Below, piece after piece: positions 6,986 to 14,926 of a stretch of 40,891 nucleotides of DNA (the stretch's first letter is position 1; each line of letters starts with the position of its first letter). A program made the position numbers and the translations under genes. The DNA is taken from the NCBI GenBank assembly GCA_018623135.1, contig JAAZVW010000010.1, positions 1-40,891 on the forward strand. Reading direction: 5' to 3'. A model generated the notes under the pieces. The model worked only from the letters and a program-made list of their open reading frames with translations. It was not told where the DNA came from and did not search any database. The DNA comes from Pseudomonadota bacterium (lineage in GTDB: Bacteria; Pseudomonadota; Alphaproteobacteria; UBA1280; JAAZVW01).

Positions 6986-7016
6986 GAGCCTCTTGCTTTT
7001 TGGTGAGAGGCTTTTT
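6986..7016 (+). terminator. Rho-independent terminator after the OMP gene
   Basis: AGCCTCT (6987-6993) pairs with AGAGGCT (7006-7012), followed by a run of T. Confidence 0.7.
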
Positions 7017-7086
7017 AAGGTTTGTTGTATTTGACAGTGTTTACTAAAACAAACATAATAATAATGAATTTGAAGGGGCAAAACCT

Positions 7087-7635
7087 ATGTTAAAAAACAC
7101 TACAGTATTATTTATTCTTATTTTTATAACGGCTTGTTCTCCTATACAAAAGTACTCAAACTTAGAACAACCGATAAATCAAATACTACAGGCAGATATC
7201 GGATCTATAGTTTTACGAATTGATAAATCTGAAGATTTAAAAAATGCTTTTGGGAAAAAAGACATATGGGGTGGGAAAGTTGATTTAGGCCATCAGCTCA
7301 TTTTATTTGAAGGAATTAAAAATGATAAAGTTTCTCTATATGTGAAAAATGTTACAGTAAAAAGCAATGAAGACGTATTCACACGGTACATGAATAACGA
7401 TAGAATTCATACCTCCCATAATGCCAATATATATGCAAATGGCAATTACGGGTACATTAATGGAAGCTCAACAACAACGCTACAAAAAGCAAAGCCAATA
7501 AAGAGAGAAGTTATAAATAATAGTAATCACTTAATAGAACTAGATTTCAAAAAAGAGAAAAGTTTTGAATACGGTGGTTATATTATAGAAATTCTGAAAG
7601 CAACACCTTTTAATCTCACATACATAATTAAGTAA
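7087..7635 (+). CDS. Island lipoprotein of unknown function
   Basis: 182 residues. The N-terminus MLKNTTVLFILIFITAC is a lipoprotein signal with lipobox ITAC and Cys17 as the lipidated residue. The mature part contains a Tyr/Asn/Gly-rich stretch (ANIYANGNYGYINGSSTTT), otherwise unknown. GAAGGGG lies upstream of the ATG. It follows the beta-barrel gene on the same strand and converges with the gene ending at 7641. Some phages encode small lipoproteins that block their own receptor; that parallel is suggestive only. Confidence 0.75.
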   Translation: MLKNTTVLFILIFITACSPIQKYSNLEQPINQILQADIGSIVLRIDKSEDLKNAFGKKDIWGGKVDLGHQLILFEGIKNDKVSLYVKNVTVKSNEDVFTRYMNNDRIHTSHNANIYANGNYGYINGSSTTTLQKAKPIKREVINNSNHLIELDFKKEKSFEYGGYIIEILKATPFNLTYIIK

Positions 7636-7640
7636 TCTTA

Positions 7641-8210
7641 CTAAAAACTATTAGCCCCAAACCTCTTAAACATTAAAAAATCAACATGTGAATCAGCATG
7701 ATTAAGCTGATCAAGCAATTTAAAATAAGTTGTTTTGTGCATGTGTTTAGGTTTAGGGAAATAGGTGTCGTAGCTTCCTTCTTTGCAATAGCGATCTTGT
7801 AGTTTGTGTTTCTTGCGGATTGCTCGGTTAATGATACATTCGTTTTGAGAACGATACGGCAGATGATCAAAAGCTTGCCTTGAAACAAACTTACGGTATG
7901 TATCAGAAAAGTATAAAACAGCGCAACGCTTCTCTGTTACAGGGCAAACAAACCACCATCTCTTGCCGCCATAAAAGGGCGTGGTTGTGGTTAAATTCAT
8001 TTTGTAAGAAATCGGTTCTCTATTACATGAAAAGTGAAATTCAAGATAAGGGTTTTTGGTTAAAGAGATGCAATAACTTATTCGTGCGGTGACTTGTTGA
8101 TTTGTTTTCCATACCGAAATCCCAGAAATCTGACTTTCGTTGTTAAAATCCCATGTCTTAGTGAGCGAAAAAATACTTAGCCTTAATAAATCTTCTGTTG
8201 TAGTTACCAT
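7641..8210 (-). CDS. Mobile-element-associated hypothetical protein with degenerate zinc ribbon
   Basis: About 189 residues. The segment FYGGKRWWFVCP followed by a strand and YRSQNE matches a hypothetical family I know from alphaproteobacterial mobile elements, in which two cysteine pairs form a zinc ribbon. Here the first part keeps CP and RC, but the usual second pair is replaced (VSRQAFDH), so metal binding is probably lost. The frame is open from an ATG at 8231; I prefer the ATG at 8210 because AGGGGG precedes it, although the spacing of 12 bases is long. The function of the family is unknown to me. Confidence 0.7.
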   Translation of the reverse strand: MVTTTEDLLRLSIFSLTKTWDFNNESQISGISVWKTNQQVTARISYCISLTKNPYLEFHFSCNREPISYKMNLTTTTPFYGGKRWWFVCPVTEKRCAVLYFSDTYRKFVSRQAFDHLPYRSQNECIINRAIRKKHKLQDRYCKEGSYDTYFPKPKHMHKTTYFKLLDQLNHADSHVDFLMFKRFGANSF

Positions 8211-8328
8211 TGTAATTTCTTTCCCCCTCATACGAAATCAATAGTGAAGTTATATGTTTCTATGTTGTGAGCAATTTACCGCTTATATACTGGCATACTA
8301 TAAGTGTATCTGTAATAAGATTGAGAAG

Positions 8329-8388
8329 AAGCCGTTTTAAGCAAAAATAGTACATGATTTAATACTGTAAGCTTAGTTGTAACGGCTT
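8329..8388. other. Long interrupted hairpin between island genes
   Basis: AAGCCGTT (8329-8336) pairs with AACGGCTT (8381-8388), and inside it TAAGC with GCTTA (8338-8342, 8371-8375) and AGTA with TACT. The helix is interrupted by internal loops, and on the plus strand it ends in TTTT. It could be a weak terminator or a structured site of the element. I see no other signal in 8232-8409. Confidence 0.3.
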
Positions 8389-8409
8389 TTATCATCTCTG
8401 AAGTCTCAT

Positions 8410-8829
8410 TTAAGATATCGGATAAACCAAATTAGGTACTATACCTTTTTCTTTATCGTAATCTTTCCACTCATTTGTGGCTTGTATATGTTTACCCAAA
8501 TAATTGAGAGTAGGCTCAAAAGTTAAACGATATTCAGAAGCTCTTTTAACGGTGAATTTACCTTTACATGTGACTTCAATAAAACCTTTCACAACAAGTT
8601 CTTTAATCGCTCTATTACCTGTGCCTTTTGACATAGGGGTGTTATCCTCTATCTCTCTTGCGCTTAATGAGATACGACCGTTGTTATAGCTATTGTGCCT
8701 TTGTATGAGCAAAATCAAAACTCTAACAGCGGAATGGCTTAAACTTTTAAAAGCATCGCTATCCATAAGGTGATGGGTGATTCTGACAAAGGCAGGTCCC
8801 TTGTTGTGGCGATAATTTTGCTTAGTCAT
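8410..8829 (-). CDS. Winged-helix protein, replication-initiator-like
   Basis: 139 residues. The N-terminal hundred residues have the pattern of a helix-turn-helix/RepA-like protein: AFKSLSHSAVRVLILLIQRH, then NNGRISLSAREIE, a recognition-like helix (SKGTGNRAIKELVVKGFIEV) and a wing. Proteins of this type are common directly after AlpA genes in proteobacterial satellite elements. Its start lies eight bases inside the 3' end of the AlpA gene, so the two are translationally coupled. DNA binding is likely; a replication role is inferred from the context. Confidence 0.7.
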   Translation of the reverse strand: MTKQNYRHNKGPAFVRITHHLMDSDAFKSLSHSAVRVLILLIQRHNSYNNGRISLSAREIEDNTPMSKGTGNRAIKELVVKGFIEVTCKGKFTVKRASEYRLTFEPTLNYLGKHIQATNEWKDYDKEKGIVPNLVYPIS

Positions 8830-9025
8830 TTACCAATCCTCCTGTTTCTACATTTGAGATCAGCATTTCAATATCAGCCACCCGCCATGCTGTTGTGCGT
8901 GGCCCAAGCTTACAAGGTTGGGGGTATTTACCCTCGGCAATACCTTTCCACCAAGATGATTTAGAGATTGGAAATAATTTTAGTACTTCTTTAAGGCGAA
9001 GAAAGCCTGTTTTTTCAGTATTCAT
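8822..9025 (-). CDS. alpA: AlpA-family regulator
   Basis: 67 residues, the usual size for AlpA/phage regulatory proteins of the MerR-like fold. FLRLKEVLKLFPISKSSWW is the helix-turn-helix and KGIAEGKYPQPCKLGPRTTAWRVADIE the characteristic wing and tail. E. coli AlpA activates excision of the CP4-57 island, so a role in integrase or excision control is likely. AAAGGACAG precedes the ATG. The replication-like gene follows with an 8-base overlap. Confidence 0.88.
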   Translation of the reverse strand: MNTEKTGFLRLKEVLKLFPISKSSWWKGIAEGKYPQPCKLGPRTTAWRVADIEMLISNVETGGLVND

Positions 9026-9111
9026 AAGTCTGTCCTTTTCGGTTAATTAAAATCTAAAGACAGTTTATAAAAACCAAGTAATGTTTAACATGTAGATTAT
9101 AAAAATATAAT

Positions 9112-9999
9112 TTACATGTTTTTATTTCTAGTATAGTTAGCGACATCCTCTCCTGAATATACAGTATCAAAAATCAAATTAATAAGGGTTGCAACTTCAT
9201 CATGAAACGGCCTATTAAAATGTTTCCGCATAAGTTGAGATAAATACCTCATCCAAAACAAATCCACCTTACCCTTTTGATTCAAAGAAACATGGCTACC
9301 AAATTCTTTTTCAAATTTCTTTCTATGTAACTTTTCAATTCTTTCAATTTCCTGATAAAACTGAATTAACGAGCTTTCAAGCGACTCATAAACTTGCTTA
9401 GAAATACATTTTTTATCTTTTTCATTAGAAATGATATCCATTGGAAATGTTAACAAATCATCAACTTCATAATTATGCTCAAAGAACTGCTCAATCCACT
9501 CTTTATAAAAAATTAATTTACCAAAAGAATGAGACTGTTTAGCCTTAAAAGCCCAATCAGCTTTAGAGCTCATTTCAAGAAAGTCAAAAAAGAAACTTAA
9601 ATAATTAGATTCATTATAATCTTTCAACTTATTTAAAACTAAAACACCAAAAGGAGATAAAAAGACATTAGAAACAAACGCAAAATTTTGAAGGTAATGC
9701 ACCTCAGGAACCAACCCTGAAGACTCTCCATTATACTGAATAGGAACAAAACCTTTTGTCACTCCCTTATATCTCTCATAAAAAAGACACAAAATATCAT
9801 AAGTAAGTTCATTCAAACCTGAAGGTAATAAACGGTGGGTTTTATCTACAAATTGACTTTCATCACATTTATCTTTTACGACAGGAAAAACATAACGTAA
9901 ATAAAAATACATTTCTTGCGGAATATGTTTTCCTGACTTATGTTTAATTAGAATAATATCTCTAATCCTAAGAATTTCATGCTCTAGTTTTGACAGCAT
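9112..9999 (-). CDS. Unknown protein coupled to the integrase
   Basis: 295 residues with no signal peptide, membrane helix or motif I recognise. It is rich in aromatic and charged residues, with a probable helical stretch near 215-235 (YQEIERIEKLHRKKFEKEFG). Its ATG overlaps the integrase stop as TAATG, so the two are translated together. A gene coupled to the integrase is either an accessory to recombination or cargo acquired at the island edge, a common place for defence genes. Its base composition is AT-rich like the other cargo. Confidence 0.75.
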   Translation of the reverse strand: MLSKLEHEILRIRDIILIKHKSGKHIPQEMYFYLRYVFPVVKDKCDESQFVDKTHRLLPSGLNELTYDILCLFYERYKGVTKGFVPIQYNGESSGLVPEVHYLQNFAFVSNVFLSPFGVLVLNKLKDYNESNYLSFFFDFLEMSSKADWAFKAKQSHSFGKLIFYKEWIEQFFEHNYEVDDLLTFPMDIISNEKDKKCISKQVYESLESSLIQFYQEIERIEKLHRKKFEKEFGSHVSLNQKGKVDLFWMRYLSQLMRKHFNRPFHDEVATLINLIFDTVYSGEDVANYTRNKNM

Positions 10000-11201
10000 T
10001 ATTTATTCCCCAAACTCTTAATATAATCATCCCAATCCTGCATCATCTTTGTACGCTCTTCTATAAAAGTTGCACGGTCATAAGCACGATCAACATTGCT
10101 TTTTTTCTGATGGGCAAGCTGCAAATCAACAACCTCATGTGCATAGCCCAATTTTTCTTTAATCGTAGACATAGCAAGAGCACGAAAACCATGCCCCGTC
10201 ATCACCCCTTTATAACCCATGCGTTCAAGAGCCTTTAATATGGTATTATTGCTCATATGCTTACTCAACTGTATTTGACTTGGAAAAATATACCGACTTG
10301 TCGGACAAAGCTCTTTAAGCTCCCTTAGAATATCAATCACTCGGGCGGATAAAGGCACAACATGTTCACGATCCATTTTCATACGCTCAGCAGGAATGCG
10401 CCAAACCTTAGCTTCTAAATCAAATTCATCCCACGTTGCTTTAATCAACTCACTTGTACGCACAAAAGTAAGCATAAGCATTTCCACAGCTAATAAAGTG
10501 TGAGGGTATAATCTCGCTCTATTGCTTTTAAGCGTCCTTATGAACTCTGGAAGCTGTTCAGAGGTAATCGCCGCATAATGTGTTTTCTTATAGGGCTGCA
10601 AAGCCCCTTGAAGATCTGCCGCTGGATTATACTCACATCTACCTGAAATAATAGCATAACGAAAAACTTGGTCACATAAGGAACGACAACGAGACGCCAT
10701 CTCATTCGCACCTCTTGCTTCAACTTTTTTTAAAGCATCAAGAACTTGAAGCGGTTTAACTTCTTTAATTGGTAAATGACCAATTTCAGGTAAAATATTT
10801 TGATCTAATCTACGCCATGTATATCTTGCATGACTTTCTGACCAAGCAGGCTTTTGTGTGTCATACCATTCACAAGCAAGCTTTTCAAAAGTATTATCTG
10901 AATTCAGTCTTTGAAGGTGCTTTTGCTCTTTCTTGTGTGCAGAGGGGTCAATACCTTGAGTAAGAAGCTTTTTGTTTTGTTCTCTTAACTCTCGTGCTTC
11001 AGCAAGAGATATCAGCGGATAAGAACCTAAAGCGAGGCGTTTCTCTTTTTGCAAATAGCGGTACTTTAAGCGCCAAAGTTTGCTCCCCTTGGCTGTTACC
11101 TCTAAATACAGACCTCCACCATCAAAGAGCTTATAAGCCTTTTCTTTAGGTTTTGCTGTGCGACAAGCTTTATCAGATAACTTCACTGGGGGCATCTCCA
11201 T
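9999..11201 (-). CDS. int: P4-type tyrosine integrase
   Basis: 400 residues, the usual length. The N-terminal arm-binding domain is typical of P4-like integrases (FDGGGLYLEVTAKGSKLWRL and RLALGSYPLISLAEARE), followed by a core-binding domain and a catalytic domain with Arg in TFVRTSEL, the HGFRALAMS box, LAH and the nucleophile Tyr in DRAYDRA, ten residues after that His. All catalytic positions look intact. It lies beside tRNA-Ser, whose 3' end is duplicated at the far end of the island, so this enzyme most likely catalysed the integration. The upstream Shine-Dalgarno signal is weak. Confidence 0.95.
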   Translation of the reverse strand: MEMPPVKLSDKACRTAKPKEKAYKLFDGGGLYLEVTAKGSKLWRLKYRYLQKEKRLALGSYPLISLAEARELREQNKKLLTQGIDPSAHKKEQKHLQRLNSDNTFEKLACEWYDTQKPAWSESHARYTWRRLDQNILPEIGHLPIKEVKPLQVLDALKKVEARGANEMASRCRSLCDQVFRYAIISGRCEYNPAADLQGALQPYKKTHYAAITSEQLPEFIRTLKSNRARLYPHTLLAVEMLMLTFVRTSELIKATWDEFDLEAKVWRIPAERMKMDREHVVPLSARVIDILRELKELCPTSRYIFPSQIQLSKHMSNNTILKALERMGYKGVMTGHGFRALAMSTIKEKLGYAHEVVDLQLAHQKKSNVDRAYDRATFIEERTKMMQDWDDYIKSLGNK

Positions 11202-11218
11202 TTTAACTTTTTATTTTA

Positions 11219-11240
11219 CGCCCCTTTTCATGCCCCCAAC
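11219..11240. repeat. Integrase arm-type site candidates, right end
   Basis: GCCCCTTTT and ATGCCCCCAA lie just upstream of the integrase start; the latter is repeated exactly at 1074-1083. The position suits integrase arm sites and possible autorepression of int. Confidence 0.4.
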
Positions 11241-11313
11241 TTTTTGAGACATTAGTAGGCATAGAAATACGTTATTACACTAAAGATAAGTGTATCTCTT
11301 TATTTTTAAAGTG

Positions 11314-11327
11314 TAAAATGGATTTTA
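11314..11327. repeat. Copy 2 of palindromic flank repeat TAAAATGGATTTTA
   Basis: Identical to 974-987, and located between the integrase and the tRNA 3' end. See the other copy. Confidence 0.6.
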
Positions 11328-11350
11328 GTGGACAGTATGAAATTTGAAAA

Positions 11351-11438
11351 TGGCGGAGACGACAGGATTCGAACCTGCGAGAACTTGCGCTCAACACGCT
11401 TTCCAGGCGTGCGCCTTAAACCACTCGGCCACGTCTCC
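11351..11438 (-). tRNA. tRNA-Ser(GGA)
   Basis: Reverse complement starts GGAGACGTGGCCGAGTGG and ends CGTCTCC-G-CCA with the CCA encoded. The acceptor stem GGAGACG/CGTCTCC is perfect. The anticodon loop CTGGAAA gives anticodon GGA, reading UCC/UCU serine codons. A long variable arm (class II tRNA) and the T-arm GGTTCGAATCC are present. Its 3' end is the island attachment site. Confidence 0.97.
11358..11370. repeat. attR: tRNA-Ser 3' end identical to attL
   Basis: GACGACAGGATTC within the T-arm and acceptor stem of tRNA-Ser, identical to 992-1004. Confidence 0.75.
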
Positions 11439-11495
11439 TTACCAAGATGCTCAGTATACTTTTTTTTCATAATTTAGCAAATGTAAAAACAATAG

Positions 11496-11521
11496 AAAAA
11501 GCGCCTTTAAAAGCGCTTTTT
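11496..11521. terminator. Bidirectional terminator
   Basis: AAAAGCGC (11497-11504) pairs with GCGCTTTT (11513-11520). It lies downstream of the gene 11527-12063 on the minus strand. Confidence 0.75.
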
Positions 11522-11526
11522 ATGCT

Positions 11527-12063
11527 TTATGCAGTATAGGCCGAACGCATTTTTTGCAAATTCATGAGACTTTCAAACAACGGATCTGCTTGCATTGCCT
11601 CATAATTAATACTCATATAAGGCTTAGGGGCTTGAGCATAGGCAAGTTCAGTCATGGCAGTATCTTTTATAACCAAATCACCGCCTAAAGCTTCAGCTAT
11701 CTGTTCTGCATTATATTGCGCCAAAGCAGGCCCTTTAGGCGCTTTTGCACCTTGCACAATATCTCGTATCACAGAACCCAAGGCATTGGAGCTTTCAACA
11801 GCACCGTTATTATCTATTTTAGCGATAACTTTACCATCTTTCATAATTTCTGCGTATGTATCATTCACAGGATTACCATGATAATTCTCAATGCTTGAAT
11901 GAAGACCTTCTAAAAAGCTTTTCATACCTGTAATATAATTTTGATACACCTCTTCGGGTGCTTCTGATATATGAAATGATGGCGCAGATGATAAATCAAA
12001 CATGCCCGATTGATCTATTTTAATCGCTTGATGCGTATAGCCTGCTGCTGTAATAGAATTCAT
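11527..12063 (-). CDS. Hypothetical protein
   Basis: 178 residues, acidic, with no signal peptide or membrane segment. I do not recognise a family. The middle part (YAEIMKDGKVIAKIDNNGAV) looks like short beta strands, and the C-terminus is helical and methionine-rich. AAAGGAG precedes the ATG, and there is a terminator on each side, so it is probably its own transcription unit. It is the first gene of the core chromosome beyond the tRNA. Confidence 0.7.
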   Translation of the reverse strand: MNSITAAGYTHQAIKIDQSGMFDLSSAPSFHISEAPEEVYQNYITGMKSFLEGLHSSIENYHGNPVNDTYAEIMKDGKVIAKIDNNGAVESSNALGSVIRDIVQGAKAPKGPALAQYNAEQIAEALGGDLVIKDTAMTELAYAQAPKPYMSINYEAMQADPLFESLMNLQKMRSAYTA

Positions 12064-12113
12064 ACCTTAAACTCCTTTTATTTTTATAGAAAAATAAATG
12101 CAAGTTTAACGCC

Positions 12114-12147
12114 AAAAAAAGCCCCTATAAAAAACAGGGGGCCTTTT
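12114..12147 (-). terminator. Terminator after the lepA operon
   Basis: On the minus strand CCCC and GGGG flank an 11-base loop and are followed by CTTTTTTT. Confidence 0.65.
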
Positions 12148-12148
12148 A

Positions 12149-12535
12149 TTAATAAGGGGGTTGAAAATCTGCCTGACCTTTAGGTGGGAAAGGTTCATAG
12201 TAACCCATTTTTTCGCAAAGAATTTGCCTGAACTTAATGCGCCTTGCTTCTGGTAAAGGCGGATAAATTTGTGCGGTTGCTATATTCTTCATACGCGGGC
12301 ATTGCTTATGCCAAACTTTACGTACATGCTCCGTTGCTAAAAGATACTTTTGTGCAACAAGAAGCTGTTTACGATATTTGCTATGGTTTGGCATATGGCT
12401 TGCCGGATCACCAATAGATAAAATATCTATATGTTGAGGTAAAAACAAAATCTCACTCGCATCAAGCGCTGGTAAATCAAGAGGATTTGCAAACGCATTT
12501 TGCGCAAAAAAGAGCATACCCAAGAGATATTTCAT
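12149..12535 (-). CDS. Small secreted hypothetical protein coupled to lepA
   Basis: 128 residues with a signal peptide ([16 protein letters not shown], cleavage before NP), so it should be periplasmic. Two cysteines (KQCPRMK and QILCEK) may form a disulfide. I do not recognise the family. The ATG overlaps the lepA stop as TAATG, so it is translated from the lepA transcript. In some bacteria lepA precedes lepB (signal peptidase); this gene is unrelated to lepB. Confidence 0.7.
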   Translation of the reverse strand: MKYLLGMLFFAQNAFANPLDLPALDASEILFLPQHIDILSIGDPASHMPNHSKYRKQLLVAQKYLLATEHVRKVWHKQCPRMKNIATAQIYPPLPEARRIKFRQILCEKMGYYEPFPPKGQADFQPPY

Positions 12536-14334
12536 TAATCATCCCCAAGTTTAAGCGCTGCTAGGAATGCTTCTTGAGGAATGCTTACATTACCAACAGC
12601 CTTCATACGGGCTTTACCTTTTTTCTGCTTTTCTAGCAATTTTTTCTTACGCGTAATATCACCACCGTAACACTTTGCCGTTACATTTTTACGGTAGGCC
12701 TTTACAGTTTCACGGGCAATAATTTTACCACCGATCGCAGCCTGCAAAGCAACATCAAACATTTGACGTGGAATAAGGTCACGTAACTTTTTAAGAAGTT
12801 GACGGCCACGCATTTCTGCAAGTTCACGGTGTACAATCATAGAAAGGGCATCCACAGGTTCGCCATTAATAAGGATATTAACCTTAACAAGAGGCGATTC
12901 TTGATAACCCGCAGGCTCATAGTCAAACGACGCATAGCCTTTTGTGGTTGACTTCATTCGATCGTAAAAATCCATCACCACTTCGTTTAATGGCAAATGA
13001 TATGTCAGCATGACACGGTTGCCATGGTAACCCATAGAAATTTGCTCACCTCGTTTTTCAACACATAAAGCAATCGTATTACCCACATACTCTTCTGGCA
13101 CCAAAATTGTTGCTTTAATCAGAGGCTCTAAAATAGATTTAATATGCTGTACATCTGGTAGGTCTGCTGGGTTTTCAATCTGAATTTCTTCACCATCTGT
13201 TTTTTGCACACGGTAAATTACACCTGGAGCAGTAGTAACAAGATCAAGATCAAACTCTCTTTCTAAACGCTCCTGAATAATTTCCATATGCAAGAGACCA
13301 AGGAAGCCACAACGAAAACCATAACCTAAAGCAGAAGATGTTTCTGTCTGATAGGTAAATGACGTATCGTTAATACGTAGTTTTGCTAAAGCGTCTTTAA
13401 GTTTTTCATAGTCATCTGAACTAGTTGGGTAAAGACCACAAAAGACCATTGGGTGTACTTCTTTAAAGCCTGGAAGAGGCGCATCACATTTATATGTAGC
13501 ATCGGTAATGGTATCACCAACGGCAGTATCTTCTACTGTTTTAATCGCCGCTGTAATATAGCCTACTTGGCCTGCTTTAAGCTCACCTGTTTCAATCATT
13601 TCTGGACCAAAAACACCAATACGATCAATCGTGTGTTTTGTGCCGTTTTGCATAAACTCAATGCGCTGGCCTTTTTTAAGGCTACCATCTACAACACGCA
13701 CCAAAATGACAACACCCAAATAGTTATCATACCAAGCATCTACAAGCATGGCTTTTGTACGCGCATCAGCAGCCTCATTACCTTCTGGTGCTGGTACCTT
13801 TTCAACAATTTGTTCTAAAATATCTTCGATACCAATACCTGATTTTGCAGAAGCAGCTACAGCTTCTGAAGCATCAATACCAATAATATCTTCAATTTCT
13901 TCACGCACACGCTCAGGCTCTGCCGCTGGCAGATCAATTTTATTAAGCACAGGCACAATTTCAAGGTCTTGATCTAGCGCCATGTAAACGTTTGCCAGTG
14001 TTTGTGCTTCCACACCTTGAGAGGCATCAACAACCAAAAGCGCGCCTTCACAAGCAGAAAGAGAACGAGAAACTTCGTAAGTAAAGTCCACATGCCCTGG
14101 TGTATCAATAATATTTAACTGATATGTTTCACCATTTTTTGCTCTGTAATTAAGGCTTACAGAGTTAGCCTTAATGGTAATACCACGCTCACGCTCAATA
14201 TCCATCGCGTCTAAAAGCTGGTCTTTCATTTCACGGGCATCTACAGCACCGCAATGCTGAATAAGACGGTCAGCCAAAGTTGATTTACCGTGGTCAATAT
14301 GGGCAATAATTGAAAAATTACGAATGTTCTTCAT
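12535..14334 (-). CDS. lepA: Elongation factor 4 (LepA)
   Basis: 599-residue translational GTPase, standard length, which acts on ribosomes by back-translocation or initiation quality control. The GTPase motifs are all present: AHIDHGKS (P-loop, about residues 10-17), RERGITI (switch I), DTPGHVDF and NKID. The C-terminal LepA-specific domain ends with [16 protein letters not shown]. It begins an operon with the secreted gene 12149-12535 and is divergent from the Nudix-like gene at 14441. Confidence 0.98.
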   Translation of the reverse strand: MKNIRNFSIIAHIDHGKSTLADRLIQHCGAVDAREMKDQLLDAMDIERERGITIKANSVSLNYRAKNGETYQLNIIDTPGHVDFTYEVSRSLSACEGALLVVDASQGVEAQTLANVYMALDQDLEIVPVLNKIDLPAAEPERVREEIEDIIGIDASEAVAASAKSGIGIEDILEQIVEKVPAPEGNEAADARTKAMLVDAWYDNYLGVVILVRVVDGSLKKGQRIEFMQNGTKHTIDRIGVFGPEMIETGELKAGQVGYITAAIKTVEDTAVGDTITDATYKCDAPLPGFKEVHPMVFCGLYPTSSDDYEKLKDALAKLRINDTSFTYQTETSSALGYGFRCGFLGLLHMEIIQERLEREFDLDLVTTAPGVIYRVQKTDGEEIQIENPADLPDVQHIKSILEPLIKATILVPEEYVGNTIALCVEKRGEQISMGYHGNRVMLTYHLPLNEVVMDFYDRMKSTTKGYASFDYEPAGYQESPLVKVNILINGEPVDALSMIVHRELAEMRGRQLLKKLRDLIPRQMFDVALQAAIGGKIIARETVKAYRKNVTAKCYGGDITRKKKLLEKQKKGKARMKAVGNVSIPQEAFLAALKLGDD

Positions 14335-14440
14335 TTGTGTTTAAAATCCTCTTTTCTCTTGCAACGGAGTATAGTGCTAAAGCCCTTTTTTTGCAAGGTG
14401 TTCTGTGCTAAGCTCTGCATATAAAACAAAGGATAAAAAA

Positions 14441-14875
14441 ATGACTGATCCACAAACTTTTCCTGCAAATGATTACCAAAAAGGTGCGCAGCTTGTATTA
14501 ACAAGAAAGCTTGCTCCTTTAGGCTTTAGTAAAAGGCTACACTTATTTGTAAAAAATGCAGAGGGGCAAATTCTTATTATACAAGATGATAATGGTGATT
14601 TTTTACCTTTTAATGAGCGCCAAGCAGGCGAGCAAACAGGAGATCAGGCGGCAAGATGTGCTTATGAAGAAGCAAAAATCCTTATTAAAAACATGGACCA
14701 ACTTGGGTACATTAAATACCAAGAAAAAGGTAAAGAATGCTACCACAGTTTTATTGTAGCAGAGCTTGATACCGAAGAAGACAGCTCGTTAAACTATGGC
14801 TTTATAGAAAAAGATGAGCTTAAAGATTTATTAAATGACCCTATCACCATAAAAATCATTAACCAAATCGCATAA
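14441..14875 (+). CDS. Degenerate Nudix-like protein
   Basis: 144 residues. The segment AGEQTGDQAARCAYEEAKI resembles a Nudix box but departs from the consensus: the REUxEExGU part reads RCAYEEAKI, keeping the two metal-binding glutamates and losing the first Glu and the Gly. It may be a non-hydrolysing Nudix domain. I chose the ATG at 14441, preceded by AAAGGATAAAAAA, instead of the upstream GTG at 14405. It is divergent from lepA and convergent with 14927-15472 across a terminator. Confidence 0.65.
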   Translation: MTDPQTFPANDYQKGAQLVLTRKLAPLGFSKRLHLFVKNAEGQILIIQDDNGDFLPFNERQAGEQTGDQAARCAYEEAKILIKNMDQLGYIKYQEKGKECYHSFIVAELDTEEDSSLNYGFIEKDELKDLLNDPITIKIINQIA

Positions 14876-14906
14876 AAAAAAGACCGCATAAAGCGGTCTT
14901 TTTTTA
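14874..14906. terminator. Bidirectional terminator
   Basis: AAGACCGC and GCGGTCTT flank a five-base loop, with A and T tracts on either side. It separates two convergent genes. Confidence 0.85.
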
Positions 14907-14926
14907 TCAACATCGAACGTAAATAA

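Larger units (their letters stand above)
992..11370. mobile_element. 10.4-kb genomic island integrated at tRNA-Ser(GGA)
   Basis: The boundaries are a 13-bp direct repeat of the tRNA-Ser 3' end. A P4-type tyrosine integrase is the first gene inside the tRNA-proximal end, the usual arrangement for such islands. The interior holds an AlpA regulator, a winged-helix replication-like gene, a C4-like antisense RNA locus and cargo (Fic, GGDEF module, unknown pairs, outer-membrane protein and lipoprotein). The decamer ATGCCCCCAA occurs just inside each end (1074-1083 and 11230-11239). Conserved housekeeping genes resume on both sides (proS; tRNA-Ser and lepA). It has no capsid or terminase genes, so it resembles a satellite or integrative element rather than a full prophage. 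Confidence 0.85.

Noticed and set aside
9112-9999. Excisionase (Xis) for the gene coupled to the integrase
   Set aside because: At 295 residues it is much larger than known excisionases and has no winged-helix motif; AlpA is the better candidate for that role.
992-11370. A complete prophage
   Set aside because: There are no capsid, portal, tail, terminase or lysis genes; the layout fits a satellite or island.
13453-13818. A plus-strand reading frame opposite lepA
   Set aside because: It lies wholly antisense to a well-conserved gene, has no ribosome site and no recognisable product.
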